This document shows positions 8,509-16,940 of a stretch of 51,054 nt of DNA, piece by piece. Source of the DNA: an uncultured Coriobacteriales bacterium (GTDB lineage: Bacteria; Actinomycetota; Coriobacteriia; Coriobacteriales; UMGS124); the NCBI GenBank assembly GCA_902464015.1, contig CABQHM010000020.1:1-51054 (forward strand). The letters are read 5' to 3'. The position numbers and the translations under genes are program-made. Within the stretch, counting starts at the first letter, position 1. The number at the start of each line of letters is the position of its first letter. Under the pieces are notes generated by a model. The model was given only the letters and a program-made list of their open reading frames with translations. It was not told the origin of the DNA and did no database searches.

Positions 8509-8940
8509 TTGCAGGCCCTCGCGCTCGACATAGGTGACGCTCGCGTGGGCGTGGCGTGCGGCAGCACGCGCACTGGCATCGCAATGCCTGTGCGCGTGCT
8601 GCCTGCGCACGAGGTCTTCTCCCATGCGCCCAGTTTCAGGCGTGTGGTGGAAGACCACGAGCCCGACGTCCTTGTGGTGGGCAGGCCGCTCACCATGCAG
8701 GGCGAACCTGGCCCCCAGGCCCAGAAGCTCACCGAGATCGGCCAGCAAATCGCACAGCGCCTCGGTCTCGAGGTCGAGTTCGTCGACGAGCGCCTCACTT
8801 CCAGCGAGGCCAAGCGCATCCTGCGCGAGCAGGGTCTCAACGAGAAGCAGATGCGCGGCAAGGTCGACAGTGTGGCAGCCTCCCTGTTCCTGCAGGTATG
8901 GCTTGATGTCAAGAAGAACGACACGATGGGAATCGCATGA
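8509..8940 (+). CDS. ruvX: Holliday junction resolvase-like RuvX (YqgF)
   Basis: A 143-residue RNase H-fold protein of the YqgF family, implicated in processing of the 16S rRNA precursor and described as a putative Holliday junction resolvase. The N-terminal ALDIGDARVGVA carries the first catalytic Asp, VVGRPLTMQGEPG is the family's second motif (normally VGLPL.MdG), and VEFVDERLTSSEA contains the conserved D-E-R-L-T-S block. The start is TTG 8509, two bases after the alaS stop, so it is read by coupled translation. The order alaS-ruvX-mltG is conserved in many Gram-positive bacteria. Confidence 0.93.
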   Translation: MQALALDIGDARVGVACGSTRTGIAMPVRVLPAHEVFSHAPSFRRVVEDHEPDVLVVGRPLTMQGEPGPQAQKLTEIGQQIAQRLGLEVEFVDERLTSSEAKRILREQGLNEKQMRGKVDSVAASLFLQVWLDVKKNDTMGIA

Positions 8941-10127
8941 GCCTTCAACCGTTTGATCCCTCCTCGCTGAAGGACAATGCGTCCACGGGGTCCGGCATTG
9001 CGAACAACGCGCAACCCATGGAGCGCATAAAGACCTCGTACTCCGACGAAGCGACGCGTAAGCGCCATGCTCCGCATAAGGGCATGCCCCTCAAGGTCGC
9101 GTTCATCGGCCTTGTGTGCTTCTTTGCCGTCGTGGTCGTCATCGTGGTCGTCAACGCTTCGCAGTGCTCCGAGAAAATTGCCGTTATCGAGCAGGAGCAG
9201 GCCGAGACCACGGTCGACATTCCCAACGGCTACGGCACGGGCGACATCTCGCGCCTGCTGCGCGACGAGGGCGTCATTGCCTCCACGACGGCCTTCATCC
9301 AGGCTGTTGCCGCCCAGGGTGCCGAGGGTGCGCTTCAGGCGGGCACCTATACCTTTATGAAGGGTATGACGTACGAGCAGATCGTCTCCATGCTCGTCGC
9401 GGGTACGGCTGCGTCGGGTGTGTCCATCACCATCCCCGAAGGCTTCACGGTGGCCCAGACGGCACAGCGCTTTGCCGACACGTTTGGCTTCTCCTACGAC
9501 GACTTCATGGCGCAGGCCAAGGCGTCCAACTATGTGGGCGAGTTCACGTTCCTCAACGGTGCGTACAACAACTCGCTTGAGGGCTTCCTGTTCCCCAAGA
9601 CGTATACCTTTGAGGACGAGGTTACACCTGACATCGCCATCCGCACGATGCTCAAGCAGTTCCAGGTTGAGACGGCGGGCATCGACTGGAGCCATGTCGG
9701 CCAAGGTAACACCGTACTGTCGGAGTACCAGGTTGTCTGCATGGCCTCGCTCATCGAGCGTGAGACCGCTGTTGAGGCCGAGCGCCCCAACGTCGCCTCG
9801 GTCATCTACAACCGCCTCAACGCCGGTTGGTACCTGCAGATCGACGCCGCCATCGCCTATGCGCTCAACAAGGCCGACCTGCTCACCTACGCTGACCTCG
9901 AGGTTGACTCGCCCTACAACACCTACACCAACCTCGGCCTTATTCCTGGTCCCATCTGCTCGCCCTCGCTGTCTTCCATCAACGCGGTCATCAACGCCGC
10001 TCAGACTGACTACTACTTCTACGTCGCGTCTGCTGCTCTTGATGGCACGCATGTGTTCTGCACCAACGAGGACGAGTTCAACGAGGCCCGCAACGAGTAC
10101 AACGCCGCTGCCGGCATCGTAGGGTAG
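8937..10127 (+). CDS. mltG: Endolytic murein transglycosylase MltG
   Basis: Membrane-bound lytic transglycosylase that cuts nascent glycan strands and sets their length. The 396-residue protein has a cytoplasmic N terminus of about 48 residues, one transmembrane helix (about 49-68, VAFIGLVCFFAVVVVIVVVN), a LysM-like region (TIPEGFTVAQTAQRFAD), and the YceG domain with catalytic Glu in MASLIERETAVEAERPNVASVIYNRL. The C-terminal part (YNTYTNLGLIPGPICSPSLSSINAVINAAQTDYYFYV) is highly typical. ATG 8937 overlaps the ruvX stop in ATGA. Confidence 0.96.
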   Translation: MSLQPFDPSSLKDNASTGSGIANNAQPMERIKTSYSDEATRKRHAPHKGMPLKVAFIGLVCFFAVVVVIVVVNASQCSEKIAVIEQEQAETTVDIPNGYGTGDISRLLRDEGVIASTTAFIQAVAAQGAEGALQAGTYTFMKGMTYEQIVSMLVAGTAASGVSITIPEGFTVAQTAQRFADTFGFSYDDFMAQAKASNYVGEFTFLNGAYNNSLEGFLFPKTYTFEDEVTPDIAIRTMLKQFQVETAGIDWSHVGQGNTVLSEYQVVCMASLIERETAVEAERPNVASVIYNRLNAGWYLQIDAAIAYALNKADLLTYADLEVDSPYNTYTNLGLIPGPICSPSLSSINAVINAAQTDYYFYVASAALDGTHVFCTNEDEFNEARNEYNAAAGIVG

Positions 10128-10130
10128 GCC

Positions 10131-10646
10131 ATGGGTATCATCGCCCCGCAGCGCTACGTAACCTCGATAGACGTCGTCGACCTTGACGACCTCAAGCGCT
10201 GCGGGGTGCGTGGTTTGCTGCTCGACCGAGACAACACGGTTATCCCGCGTACCACAGGCGTCGCTCCGCAGGAGGTCGAAGCCTGGATGCGCAGGGCTCG
10301 TGAGCTTGGCTTCAAGATTTGCTTTGTCTCGAACAACGACTACGAGCGTGTGGAGCCCACCGCGCGTCTTTTCGAGGCGGGCCTTGTCGCAAAGGCTCAC
10401 AAGCCTCGTCCCGGCGGGCTCCTTCAGGCGGCACGTGACATGGGTCTGACGCCTCAGGAATGTTTCGTCATCGGCGATCAGCTCTACACTGACATCTTCG
10501 GTGCAAAGCTTGCTCGCATGCGCCACGCTCTCGTGGTGCCGCAGTGCAGCCAGGACCTGTGGTATTCGCCGCCCATGCGCGCTATGGAGCGCATGCTTCT
10601 CCATGGTCTCAAGCCCGCAAGCACCTGGGAGCCCCTCACGTGCTAG
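10131..10646 (+). CDS. YqeG-family HAD phosphatase
   Basis: A 171-residue haloacid-dehalogenase-type hydrolase of the YqeG/IIIA group. Motif I is LLLDRDNTVI (nucleophile and acid/base Asp), the motif II region is ICFVSNND, the motif III Lys lies in AHKPRPGGL, and motif IV is VIGDQLYTDIFGA. The physiological substrate is not established; relatives dephosphorylate small phosphorylated compounds (mitochondrial Gep4 acts on phosphatidylglycerophosphate). A PGP phosphatase role would fit with pgsA elsewhere in the window, but that is speculation. The gene starts three bases after the mltG stop and overlaps the prepilin peptidase gene. Confidence 0.88.
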   Translation: MGIIAPQRYVTSIDVVDLDDLKRCGVRGLLLDRDNTVIPRTTGVAPQEVEAWMRRARELGFKICFVSNNDYERVEPTARLFEAGLVAKAHKPRPGGLLQAARDMGLTPQECFVIGDQLYTDIFGAKLARMRHALVVPQCSQDLWYSPPMRAMERMLLHGLKPASTWEPLTC

Positions 10647-11110
10647 AGATTCTTGCGGCCGTCTTGCTTTCCTCGGCGTTTCTCGGCGTGCTTCTGTGGG
10701 CTGCGGTGTCGGACGCCCGCACCCGCCGCATTCCCAATGCCAGCGTCGCATTCCTTGCGCTGTTGGGGCTGGCTGGCAATATGACGCCGCTGCTTGGCAT
10801 GGATCTGCCGTATGTTCAGGGGTTGAAATCCTGTGCCGTCGTTGCGCTTGGCGTGACGGCGGCATTTTTGGCTTTCGAGGCCATATGGCGGGCCGTGTCT
10901 GGCCGCGGTGCCGGGCTGGGTATGGGCGACATCAAGCTCATCGGTGCCGCTGCGCTCACCCTTGGTGCCTGGGTTTTGCCATGCGTTGCCGTGGCGTGTG
11001 TGCTCGCCTCCGTGGTGGAGACGCTGCGCGGCAACAAGGCGTTCGCCTTCGGTCCGTATTTGTGCACGACCTTTGCAGTTTGCTTCTTATACCTCGCCCT
11101 TTTCACGTAA
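10640..11110 (+). CDS. Minimal type IV prepilin peptidase (A24 family)
   Basis: A 156-residue polytopic membrane protein of the A24 aspartic protease family, which removes leader peptides from type IV pilin-like proteins. Both catalytic Asp regions are visible: SDARTRRIPN after the first helix and GLGMGDIKLIG in the middle. It lacks the cytoplasmic N-methyltransferase/zinc domain of PilD and resembles the short TadV/CpaA type. GTG 10640 is chosen with GGGAG eight bases upstream; it overlaps the stop of the preceding gene. No pilin, ATPase or secretion genes lie in the window, so its substrates must be encoded elsewhere. Confidence 0.82.
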   Translation: MLEILAAVLLSSAFLGVLLWAAVSDARTRRIPNASVAFLALLGLAGNMTPLLGMDLPYVQGLKSCAVVALGVTAAFLAFEAIWRAVSGRGAGLGMGDIKLIGAAALTLGAWVLPCVAVACVLASVVETLRGNKAFAFGPYLCTTFAVCFLYLALFT

Positions 11111-11191
11111 GGTATGCGCACGGCTTGATGATGGTAGAATCTCCCGTGGAAGACGACGCATGAGACGGACGAGCATGAACAGTGATTTTGC

Positions 11192-11749
11192 ATGACTGAC
11201 AAGCCTGAAAACGAGGCAGGGTATACGCGCCATGTGGGCTGCGACCATATCTTTTTCATCGGCTTCCTCGGAGCAGGCAAGTCCACGGTCGCGCGTAACC
11301 TGGGCAGGTTGTTCAATCGTCGCCATCTCGACACCGACCGCATGGTGGTGCATCGCGAGCAGAAGAGCGTCGCCGAGATTTTCCAGACGACAGGCGAGGC
11401 TCATTTTCGCGAGCTCGAGCGTGTGGCGCTCGAGAGGCTCTCGCATGAGAAGAGCTGCCTGGTTTCGTGCGGTGGCGGCATTATCGAGCGTGCCGATAAC
11501 GTCGAGCTCATGCGCTCCATGGGCAAGGTCGTCTTCCTTGACCTCGACCTCGATGACGCACTCGGACACATAACCCACCCTGAGATTCGCCCTGATTTGG
11601 GTGATTATGAGCATGCCAAAGCGCTGCTTGCACACAGGCTTCCCTTGTATCAAGCTGCTGCCGATTACACCGTGGACATCCGCGGGTTGTCGTTTTCCGA
11701 CGTCGCCTACAAGGTGGGCGGTCTTTTGTACGAAGAGGGGCTCCTGTAG
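11192..11749 (+). CDS. aroK: Shikimate kinase
   Basis: Phosphorylates shikimate with ATP in the chorismate pathway. The 185-residue protein has the P-loop GFLGAGKST near residue 24, the DxD pair in HLDTDRMV, the shikimate-contacting Arg in FRELE and the SCGGG loop; the lid region contains EIRPDL. It has an N-terminal extension of about 17 residues compared with the shortest bacterial AroK. The ribosome binding site is weak. It is followed by the M24 peptidase gene and efp, an arrangement akin to the aro-pepQ-efp clusters of other Gram-positive bacteria. Confidence 0.92.
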   Translation: MTDKPENEAGYTRHVGCDHIFFIGFLGAGKSTVARNLGRLFNRRHLDTDRMVVHREQKSVAEIFQTTGEAHFRELERVALERLSHEKSCLVSCGGGIIERADNVELMRSMGKVVFLDLDLDDALGHITHPEIRPDLGDYEHAKALLAHRLPLYQAAADYTVDIRGLSFSDVAYKVGGLLYEEGLL

Positions 11750-11794
11750 CCTTCCGTCGCATTTTTTGGCGTACCTGAGAGAAAGGTGTCTCAC

Positions 11795-12913
11795 ATGTCC
11801 GTTCAAGACAGGATTGCCAAGATTCGCAACCTTATGGAGCAGCGCGGCTATGACGCTCTCGTGCTGCGCAACAATGCCGACCTGCGCTGGCTCACGGGCG
11901 CGGCGCGCGTCTTTGACTTTGAGAACGCGCACACTGCCTTTATCACGCAGAACGATCTTTTCTTCCATACCGACTCGCGCTACTACAACACGTTCCTCGA
12001 GGCACTCGGTCCCGACACGCCGTGGAAGTTCGACATGGACCTGTGCGGCATGGGGTCCTGGGTCGCGCGCCATGCTCTGCAGGCCCATGTGGCATCTGGC
12101 GTCATCTGCGTCGAGGACACCATCACGCTTGCGCAGGCCTCTGAGCTGCGTCGCGCCTTCGAGGATCGCTCGCTTGCCCCGCGCTTTGCCCAGCTCCACG
12201 ACGACATCATCAAGCTTCGCGCCGTCAAGGACGACGAGGAGATCGAGCTCATGCGTCGTGCCCAGAAGGTGACCGACGAGGCCTTCACGTACATGTGCGG
12301 CATCATTCGGCCCGGTCTCACCGAGATGGAGCTGCGCGTGGAGCTCGACAACTACATGCTCAGCCATGGCGGAGACGCGCTTGCGTTTGATACCATCCTT
12401 GCCAGCGGTCCCAACTCTGCCAACCCCCATGCAAGGCCGGGCGCCCGCATGGTGCAGGAGGGCGACTTCGTGCTGATGGATTACGGCGCGGGCCTGGGCG
12501 ATTACCGTTCCGACATGACGCGCACCGTGGTGGTGGGCCAGCCCAGCCCCAAGCAGCTTGAGATCTACAACACCGTGCGCCGTGCCCACGAGGCGTGTGC
12601 GGCGGCTATCCGTCCCGGCGTGAAGTGCCGCGAGGTACACGAGCTTGCCGTCAAGATCATCGCCGAGGCTGGCTATGGCGATTACTTTGCGCACGGCCTC
12701 GGTCACGGTGTGGGCATCGACATCCACGAGCTCCCCCGCACGAGTCGCACGACGACCGACGTGTACGAGCCCGGTATGGTATGTACTGTTGAACCTGGCA
12801 TTTACCTGCCCGGTTGGGGTGGCGTGCGCCTTGAGGACTACGGCGTGGTCACCGAGGGGGGCTTCGAGCCCTTCACTGCGTCCACCCACGACCTCATCGT
12901 CATCGACCTCTAG
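11795..12913 (+). CDS. M24 metallopeptidase (Xaa-Pro aminopeptidase type)
   Basis: A cytoplasmic 372-residue dinuclear-metal peptidase that removes the N-terminal residue before proline or splits Xaa-Pro dipeptides. The N-terminal creatinase-like domain (residues 1-125) precedes a pita-bread domain with all five metal ligands in order: Asp in DYGAGLGDY, Asp in RSDMTRT, His in HGLGHGVG, Glu in CTVEPGIY and Glu in VRLEDYG. ATG 11795 has AAAGG eight bases upstream; an in-frame GTG three codons earlier is less likely. Its place before efp matches pepP/pepQ-type genes in other genomes, but PepP and PepQ cannot be told apart here. Confidence 0.92.
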   Translation: MSVQDRIAKIRNLMEQRGYDALVLRNNADLRWLTGAARVFDFENAHTAFITQNDLFFHTDSRYYNTFLEALGPDTPWKFDMDLCGMGSWVARHALQAHVASGVICVEDTITLAQASELRRAFEDRSLAPRFAQLHDDIIKLRAVKDDEEIELMRRAQKVTDEAFTYMCGIIRPGLTEMELRVELDNYMLSHGGDALAFDTILASGPNSANPHARPGARMVQEGDFVLMDYGAGLGDYRSDMTRTVVVGQPSPKQLEIYNTVRRAHEACAAAIRPGVKCREVHELAVKIIAEAGYGDYFAHGLGHGVGIDIHELPRTSRTTTDVYEPGMVCTVEPGIYLPGWGGVRLEDYGVVTEGGFEPFTASTHDLIVIDL

Positions 12914-13043
12914 GCGTTCTCGACGCTCGATTTCGTCGCACGCGGGGGTCATGCCCTTCCGTTTCGACATGCCTCATGGGCCTCCTCAGTGCGGCGCATC
13001 TGTCTTGAGTGTAGGGAGAGCGTGCGTGTTTGGGCATGGGGTA

Positions 13044-13073
13044 TTGTGCGCCTCGGGCCACCTGAGATATGAT
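13044..13073 (+). promoter_or_regulatory. Probable efp promoter
   Basis: TTGTGC (13044-13049) and TATGAT (13068-13073) are 18 bases apart in the 220-base gap between the M24 peptidase gene and efp. The -10 match is strong; the leader would be about 55 bases long. Confidence 0.55.
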
Positions 13074-13133
13074 TCGAAAGTTATTGAGAGTCCGGTAATC
13101 GTGCCGGGCATAGTGCGAGCGAAAGGCAAACCT

Positions 13134-13697
13134 GTGGCTACTCTGGGTATTACTGATCTGAAGGCCGGTCTGGGCGTCAACATCAATGGCAAGGACTGCA
13201 TTGTTCTCGAGGCCCAGCATGTCAAGCCGGGCAAGGGCAACACCTACGTCCGCACCAAGTACAAGGACATCCGCACCGGTCGCGTGAACGAGCAGAACTT
13301 CCAGCAGTCCGCCAAGTTCGAGAGCGTTCGCATGGAGACTCGCGAGATGCAGTATCTCTACAGCGATGGCGACAACTTCTGGTTCATGGACAACGACTCC
13401 TATGAGCAGATTCCCGTTGAGGTTGCCACTGTGGGCGACGACGCCAAGTGGCTCAAGGAGAACGACATCTGCCTGATGCAGTACGCCAACGGCGTGCTCT
13501 ACGCTGTTCAGCCCCCCATGTTCATCGAGGTCGAGATCACCGAGACCGAGCCTGGCTTCAAGGGTGACACTGTCCAGTCCGGCACCAAGCCCGCTGTCGT
13601 TGAGACCGGCGCCACTGTTCAGGTTCCCATGTTTGTCAACGTGGGCGACCGCATCAAGGTTGACACCCGCGAGGCCAAGTACATCTCTCGCGTCTAG
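13134..13697 (+). CDS. efp: Translation elongation factor P
   Basis: Relieves ribosome stalling at proline stretches. The 187-residue protein has the three-domain EF-P length. The conserved loop HVKPGKGN places Lys at position 34, as in E. coli EF-P, where this residue is post-translationally modified; no EpmA or EpmB gene is present in this window. The C terminus (GDRIKVDTREAKYISRV) matches the family signature. The start is GTG 13134 with AAAGG seven bases upstream. It appears to have its own promoter and ends at a strong terminator. Confidence 0.97.
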   Translation: MATLGITDLKAGLGVNINGKDCIVLEAQHVKPGKGNTYVRTKYKDIRTGRVNEQNFQQSAKFESVRMETREMQYLYSDGDNFWFMDNDSYEQIPVEVATVGDDAKWLKENDICLMQYANGVLYAVQPPMFIEVEITETEPGFKGDTVQSGTKPAVVETGATVQVPMFVNVGDRIKVDTREAKYISRV

Positions 13698-13735
13698 TCT
13701 TCCGAGCTGGGTTTCTTTCCCATCTGAGGCTTACA

Positions 13736-13775
13736 AAGAAGCCCCCGTTTGCATTGAAGCAAGCGGGGGCTTCTT
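13736..13775. terminator. Bidirectional terminator between efp and murB
   Basis: Arms 13736-13752 and 13759-13775 pair over 17 bp with one G-T wobble and a six-base loop. The outer AAGAAG/CTTCTT ends supply short U-rich tails in both directions. It serves convergent efp (plus) and murB (minus). Confidence 0.85.
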
Positions 13776-13828
13776 ACGTTTGAAACCGACGAGCGAAGAA
13801 GGGCCAATCCGTGTTTTGGCAGAGCCCT

Positions 13829-14944
13829 TTAGTGCAGCGAGGTACCTACGAGCACAGTCTCAGGGCGTAGGGTCACGCCGAACCTGTCGAACACGCCGTC
13901 CTTCACTGCCTGTGCAAGTTCGACGACGTCGGCGCTCGTGGCATGGCCGCGGTTGGTCATGGCAAGCGTGTGCAGGGTGCTCAGCGTGGCCTTCGAGGCC
14001 TCGCCGTGCACACCCCAACCCTTGTGGAAGCCTGCCTGGTCGATGAGCCAGGCGGCGGATGTCTTCACATGTGCGTCGTCATGCGCGGGGTAGAGAGGTG
14101 CACCCTCGGGCAGCTGCGCGGCAGCCTGGTCGCGCGTCAAGACGGGGTTGGTAAAGAACGAGCCGCTTGACCAGCGGTCATAGATGGGGAAAGGGCCCTC
14201 GGGATTGGGGTCTGCGACCATGCCCTTGCTTGCACGCACCTCATAGACCGAATCGCGAATTGCTCCGAGCTCCATCTCGCATCCTGTCTCACAGCTCAAG
14301 GCACGAGCGAGCTGTGCGTGGTCCACATGGTTGCGGGCTTGCTTGTGCAAGGTGAACTCGGCATCGAGGACAACCCAGCGCGGGGTGGCCGCCCAACGGC
14401 CGCCGTTTTGGCTCTCGTCCATGCTTCGGCGTAGCATGCTGGTGCGATATCCCAGACCGAGCTGGTCGCGGCTCACGACATCCACGACGCCCGTGGTGCG
14501 GTCGAGCAGCGTGGCGCTGGTGAGGCACGTGCCGATTTCCTGTCCGTAGGCGCCCAGATTCTGCATGACGGCGCTGCCGATCTGGCCAGGGATGCCGCTC
14601 AGCGCCTCAAGTCCTGCCAGGTCACGCTCCACGCACCAGCGTACAAAGTCGTCCCACACGCATCCCACGTTCACCTTGACGCGGACTCCATCGTCGCCGG
14701 TGCCGTTGGTCAAAGCCACGGGACCAGTGGTGTCGCAGGCACGAACGACGGTTCCCTCGAACACGTTGTCGCCAGCCAGCAGGTTTGAGCCACTGCCCAC
14801 GACAACCAAAGGCGTCGCCTGCGCATCGGCCCGCGCGACGATTTGCGCAAGCTCGGTAGGGGAGGATGCGCTGCGGAAATCGGCGATGGGACCGCCGACC
14901 CTCAGGGTTGTAATGTTCTTGAACGCTGTTTCCATATGGCCCAT
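13829..14944 (-). CDS. murB: UDP-N-acetylenolpyruvoylglucosamine reductase
   Basis: FAD enzyme that reduces UDP-GlcNAc-enolpyruvate to UDP-MurNAc with NADPH in peptidoglycan synthesis. The FAD domain shows TTLRVGGPIADF, VVGSGSNLLAGD and ALSGIPGQIGSAVMQNLGAYGQEI. The substrate domain has GYRTSMLR, the catalytic Ser in SSGSFFTNPVL, and a C-terminal Glu in TLRPETVL. The large C-terminal region fits the E. coli-like type I. The start is uncertain: 14944 (MGHMETAF) follows GGGAGG closely; 14968 (MKVQL) has no ribosome binding site and 14935 is also possible. At 371 residues it is slightly long. It is transcribed away from cca. Confidence 0.95.
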   Translation of the reverse strand: MGHMETAFKNITTLRVGGPIADFRSASSPTELAQIVARADAQATPLVVVGSGSNLLAGDNVFEGTVVRACDTTGPVALTNGTGDDGVRVKVNVGCVWDDFVRWCVERDLAGLEALSGIPGQIGSAVMQNLGAYGQEIGTCLTSATLLDRTTGVVDVVSRDQLGLGYRTSMLRRSMDESQNGGRWAATPRWVVLDAEFTLHKQARNHVDHAQLARALSCETGCEMELGAIRDSVYEVRASKGMVADPNPEGPFPIYDRWSSGSFFTNPVLTRDQAAAQLPEGAPLYPAHDDAHVKTSAAWLIDQAGFHKGWGVHGEASKATLSTLHTLAMTNRGHATSADVVELAQAVKDGVFDRFGVTLRPETVLVGTSLH

Positions 14945-15059
14945 GAGCCCTCCCAGTTGAACCTTCATCTAGCATGACCATAATAATCGAGGCTTCCTAG
15001 TGCATAGGACGTCAGGTTGTGGGAAGATGAGACAATCAAAGCTGAAAGGGGGCGATGTG

Positions 15060-16454
15060 ATGATGACATGTGAGGATCGGTTGGCGGAAACGTTGCCGTC
15101 CAGTGCGAAAAAGGCCATCGAGGTCTTGGAACACGCGGGCAAGCAGGCCTACGTGGTGGGCGGTTTTGTGCGCGACGCCATCTTGGGTCGCCCCTGTCAT
15201 GACGTCGACATCGCCACCGACGCACTCTGGTATCACACGCGCGAGCATTTTCTTGAAGCCGGCTACCGGGTGATTGAGACGGGCTCGGCCCATGGCACCG
15301 TCACCGTTCTCATCGACGGCGACCCCATCGAGATCACCACCTATCGCACCGACGGGACCTATACCGACCACCGCAGGCCCGATTCGGTGCGCTTTGTGAA
15401 GAACATCGAAGAAGACCTGGCTCGACGCGATTTCACGGTCAATGCCGTGGCCTGGAATCCGGCGCGTGGCCTCGTAGACCCCTTCGGGGGTGTAGCGGAC
15501 ATGGCTCGTGGGCTCATCCGTTGTGTCGGCGAGCCGTTTGGGCGCTTCGATGAGGACGCCCTGCGCATTATGCGCGGCGTGCGTTTCTCGGCACAGCTTT
15601 CCTTTGCGGTTGATGCCGCAACGGCGGCAGCTATCCATGCCACGGCACCCTCCCTTTCCTCAGTGGCGGTCGAGCGCATCGCCCAGGAATATGGCAAGAT
15701 CGTCGAGGCTCCCTTTGCCGTCGATGCACTGCGGGCGTTTCCCGACGTGGCCGCAATGGCTGTTCCCCATGTGGCCCCCATGGTCGGCTTCGACCAAAAG
15801 AGTCGCTGGCACTGTTATGACGTATGGGAGCATTGCCTGCATGCGCTGGGCTTTTTGTCTGCCGATGCGCCTTCACCCCTGTGTCACGCCACACTGCTCC
15901 ACGACATTGGCAAGCCCTCGTGTTTCGTTTTGGGCGAGGACGGCCGCGGTCACTTCTACGGGCATGAAGAGGCGGGGGCGCGCCTTCTGGTGGAGGATTA
16001 TACGCGCTTGCGCTGGCCGGTAGGAGAAGTTCGCCTCATGGAGTACCTTGTGCATTATCACGACCGGCCCATCGAGGACAGCCCGCGAGGGATTCGTCGC
16101 GCTCTCGCACGTGCCAACAGGGTCCTCAACACCGGGGTTGATGGCGCGCATGAGGCTTTTTCGCTTCTGTTGCGTCTCAAACGTGCCGACACGCTTGCTC
16201 ATGCCCATCGCGCCGTCCATAAGCGCATGAAGGAACTCGATCGCGTGCAGGCCCAGTACGAGGAAGAGCTTGAGCGCGGGTGCGCCTTCTGTGTTGCCGA
16301 CCTGGCCATCGGAGGGGCTGACTTGCTTGAGATGGGCGTGGAGCGCGGCCCGCTTGTGGGCTATATCCTCAAGCGTCTCGTGCGCGAGGTCGTTGACGAT
16401 GTCTTGCCCAACACGCCCGATGCGCTCCGGGCTCGTGCTAAAGCGTTTATGTAG
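15060..16454 (+). CDS. cca: CCA tRNA nucleotidyltransferase with HD domain
   Basis: Class II nucleotidyltransferase that builds or repairs the 3' CCA of tRNAs. In the 464 residues the head domain has GGFVRDAILGRPCHDVDIAT (Gly-Gly and the DxD metal site), followed by RRDFTVNAVAWNP and EDALRIMRGVRFSAQL. A C-terminal HD phosphohydrolase domain contains LLHDIGKP. ATG 15060 lies seven bases after AAAGGGGG; ATG 15063 is equally possible. It is divergent from murB, and the 115-base gap between them must hold both promoters, though neither stands out. Most tRNA genes would need this enzyme only for repair; tRNA-Pro in this window already encodes CCA. Confidence 0.94.
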   Translation: MMTCEDRLAETLPSSAKKAIEVLEHAGKQAYVVGGFVRDAILGRPCHDVDIATDALWYHTREHFLEAGYRVIETGSAHGTVTVLIDGDPIEITTYRTDGTYTDHRRPDSVRFVKNIEEDLARRDFTVNAVAWNPARGLVDPFGGVADMARGLIRCVGEPFGRFDEDALRIMRGVRFSAQLSFAVDAATAAAIHATAPSLSSVAVERIAQEYGKIVEAPFAVDALRAFPDVAAMAVPHVAPMVGFDQKSRWHCYDVWEHCLHALGFLSADAPSPLCHATLLHDIGKPSCFVLGEDGRGHFYGHEEAGARLLVEDYTRLRWPVGEVRLMEYLVHYHDRPIEDSPRGIRRALARANRVLNTGVDGAHEAFSLLLRLKRADTLAHAHRAVHKRMKELDRVQAQYEEELERGCAFCVADLAIGGADLLEMGVERGPLVGYILKRLVREVVDDVLPNTPDALRARAKAFM

Positions 16455-16491
16455 TGTGCGTGCGGTGTGTTTGCGTAGATTGTTGGGAACA

Positions 16492-16521
16492 CTGGCATCT
16501 TTGAGCGCTTGCGCATATACT
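16492..16521 (+). promoter_or_regulatory. Probable rpsT promoter
   Basis: CTGGCA (16492-16497) and TATACT (16516-16521) are separated by 18 bases, 65 bases upstream of the GTG start of rpsT. The -10 differs from consensus by one base. Confidence 0.6.
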
Positions 16522-16534
16522 AGACGAGTTGCAG

Positions 16535-16558
16535 ATAGGCAGGCGGAACCTGCCGTAT
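16535..16558 (+). promoter_or_regulatory. rpsT leader hairpin
   Basis: GGCAGG (16538-16543) pairs with CCTGCC (16549-16554) around the loop CGGAA, and ATA/TAT extend the stem past a one-base bulge. It lies in the predicted 5' untranslated leader, 27 bases before the start codon. S20 synthesis is autoregulated in E. coli; a similar role here is only a suggestion. Confidence 0.5.
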
Positions 16559-16585
16559 AGTTATGATTTGAAGGGATCTACTTCA

Positions 16586-16852
16586 GTGCCTAACATCAAG
16601 TCTCAGATCAAGCGTGACAAGCAGGCCGCCAAGGCTCGTCTCCGTAACCGCGCCGTTCGTTCCGAGCTCAAGACCGCTGTTCGCAGGGTTCAGGAGGCCG
16701 TTGCTGCTGGCAACGTCGAGGCCGCTAACGACGCCGTCAAGGTCTGCTACCACAAGATGGACAAGGCTGTCGCCAAGGGCGTCATCCACAAGAACCAGGC
16801 TTCCAACCGCAAGTCCGGCGTTGCCAAGCTTGTCAACAAGATTTCTGCCTAG
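16586..16852 (+). CDS. rpsT: 30S ribosomal protein S20
   Basis: An 88-residue basic protein that binds 16S rRNA early in 30S assembly. The start is GTG 16586 (MPNIKSQIKRDKQAAKARLRNRAVRS), giving the standard S20 N terminus, with AAGGGAT about nine bases upstream. The C-terminal NQASNRKSGVAKLVNKI is typical. It is a single-gene unit with its own promoter, leader hairpin and terminator, as is usual for rpsT. Confidence 0.98.
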   Translation: MPNIKSQIKRDKQAAKARLRNRAVRSELKTAVRRVQEAVAAGNVEAANDAVKVCYHKMDKAVAKGVIHKNQASNRKSGVAKLVNKISA

Positions 16853-16873
16853 TTCTTAAGAACAAGCATGTTG

Positions 16874-16910
16874 AAAGGGCGTCTGGCTTTGTGCCCGGCG
16901 CCCTTTTTTT
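16874..16910 (+). terminator. rpsT terminator
   Basis: AAAGGGCG (16874-16881) pairs with CGCCCTTT (16899-16906), with a further inner GGC/GCC pair, followed by a run of seven T in total ending at 16910. A strong intrinsic terminator 22 bases after the rpsT stop. Confidence 0.85.
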
Positions 16911-16940
16911 ATACCTGAGCCGAGACGTGAAACGGGTTGT

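Noticed and set aside
5708..8584. A minus-strand open frame of about 958 codons opposite alaS
   Set aside because: Antisense shadow of a strongly conserved gene; its low-complexity Leu/Val/Gly/Asp composition is that of a reverse-complement reading.
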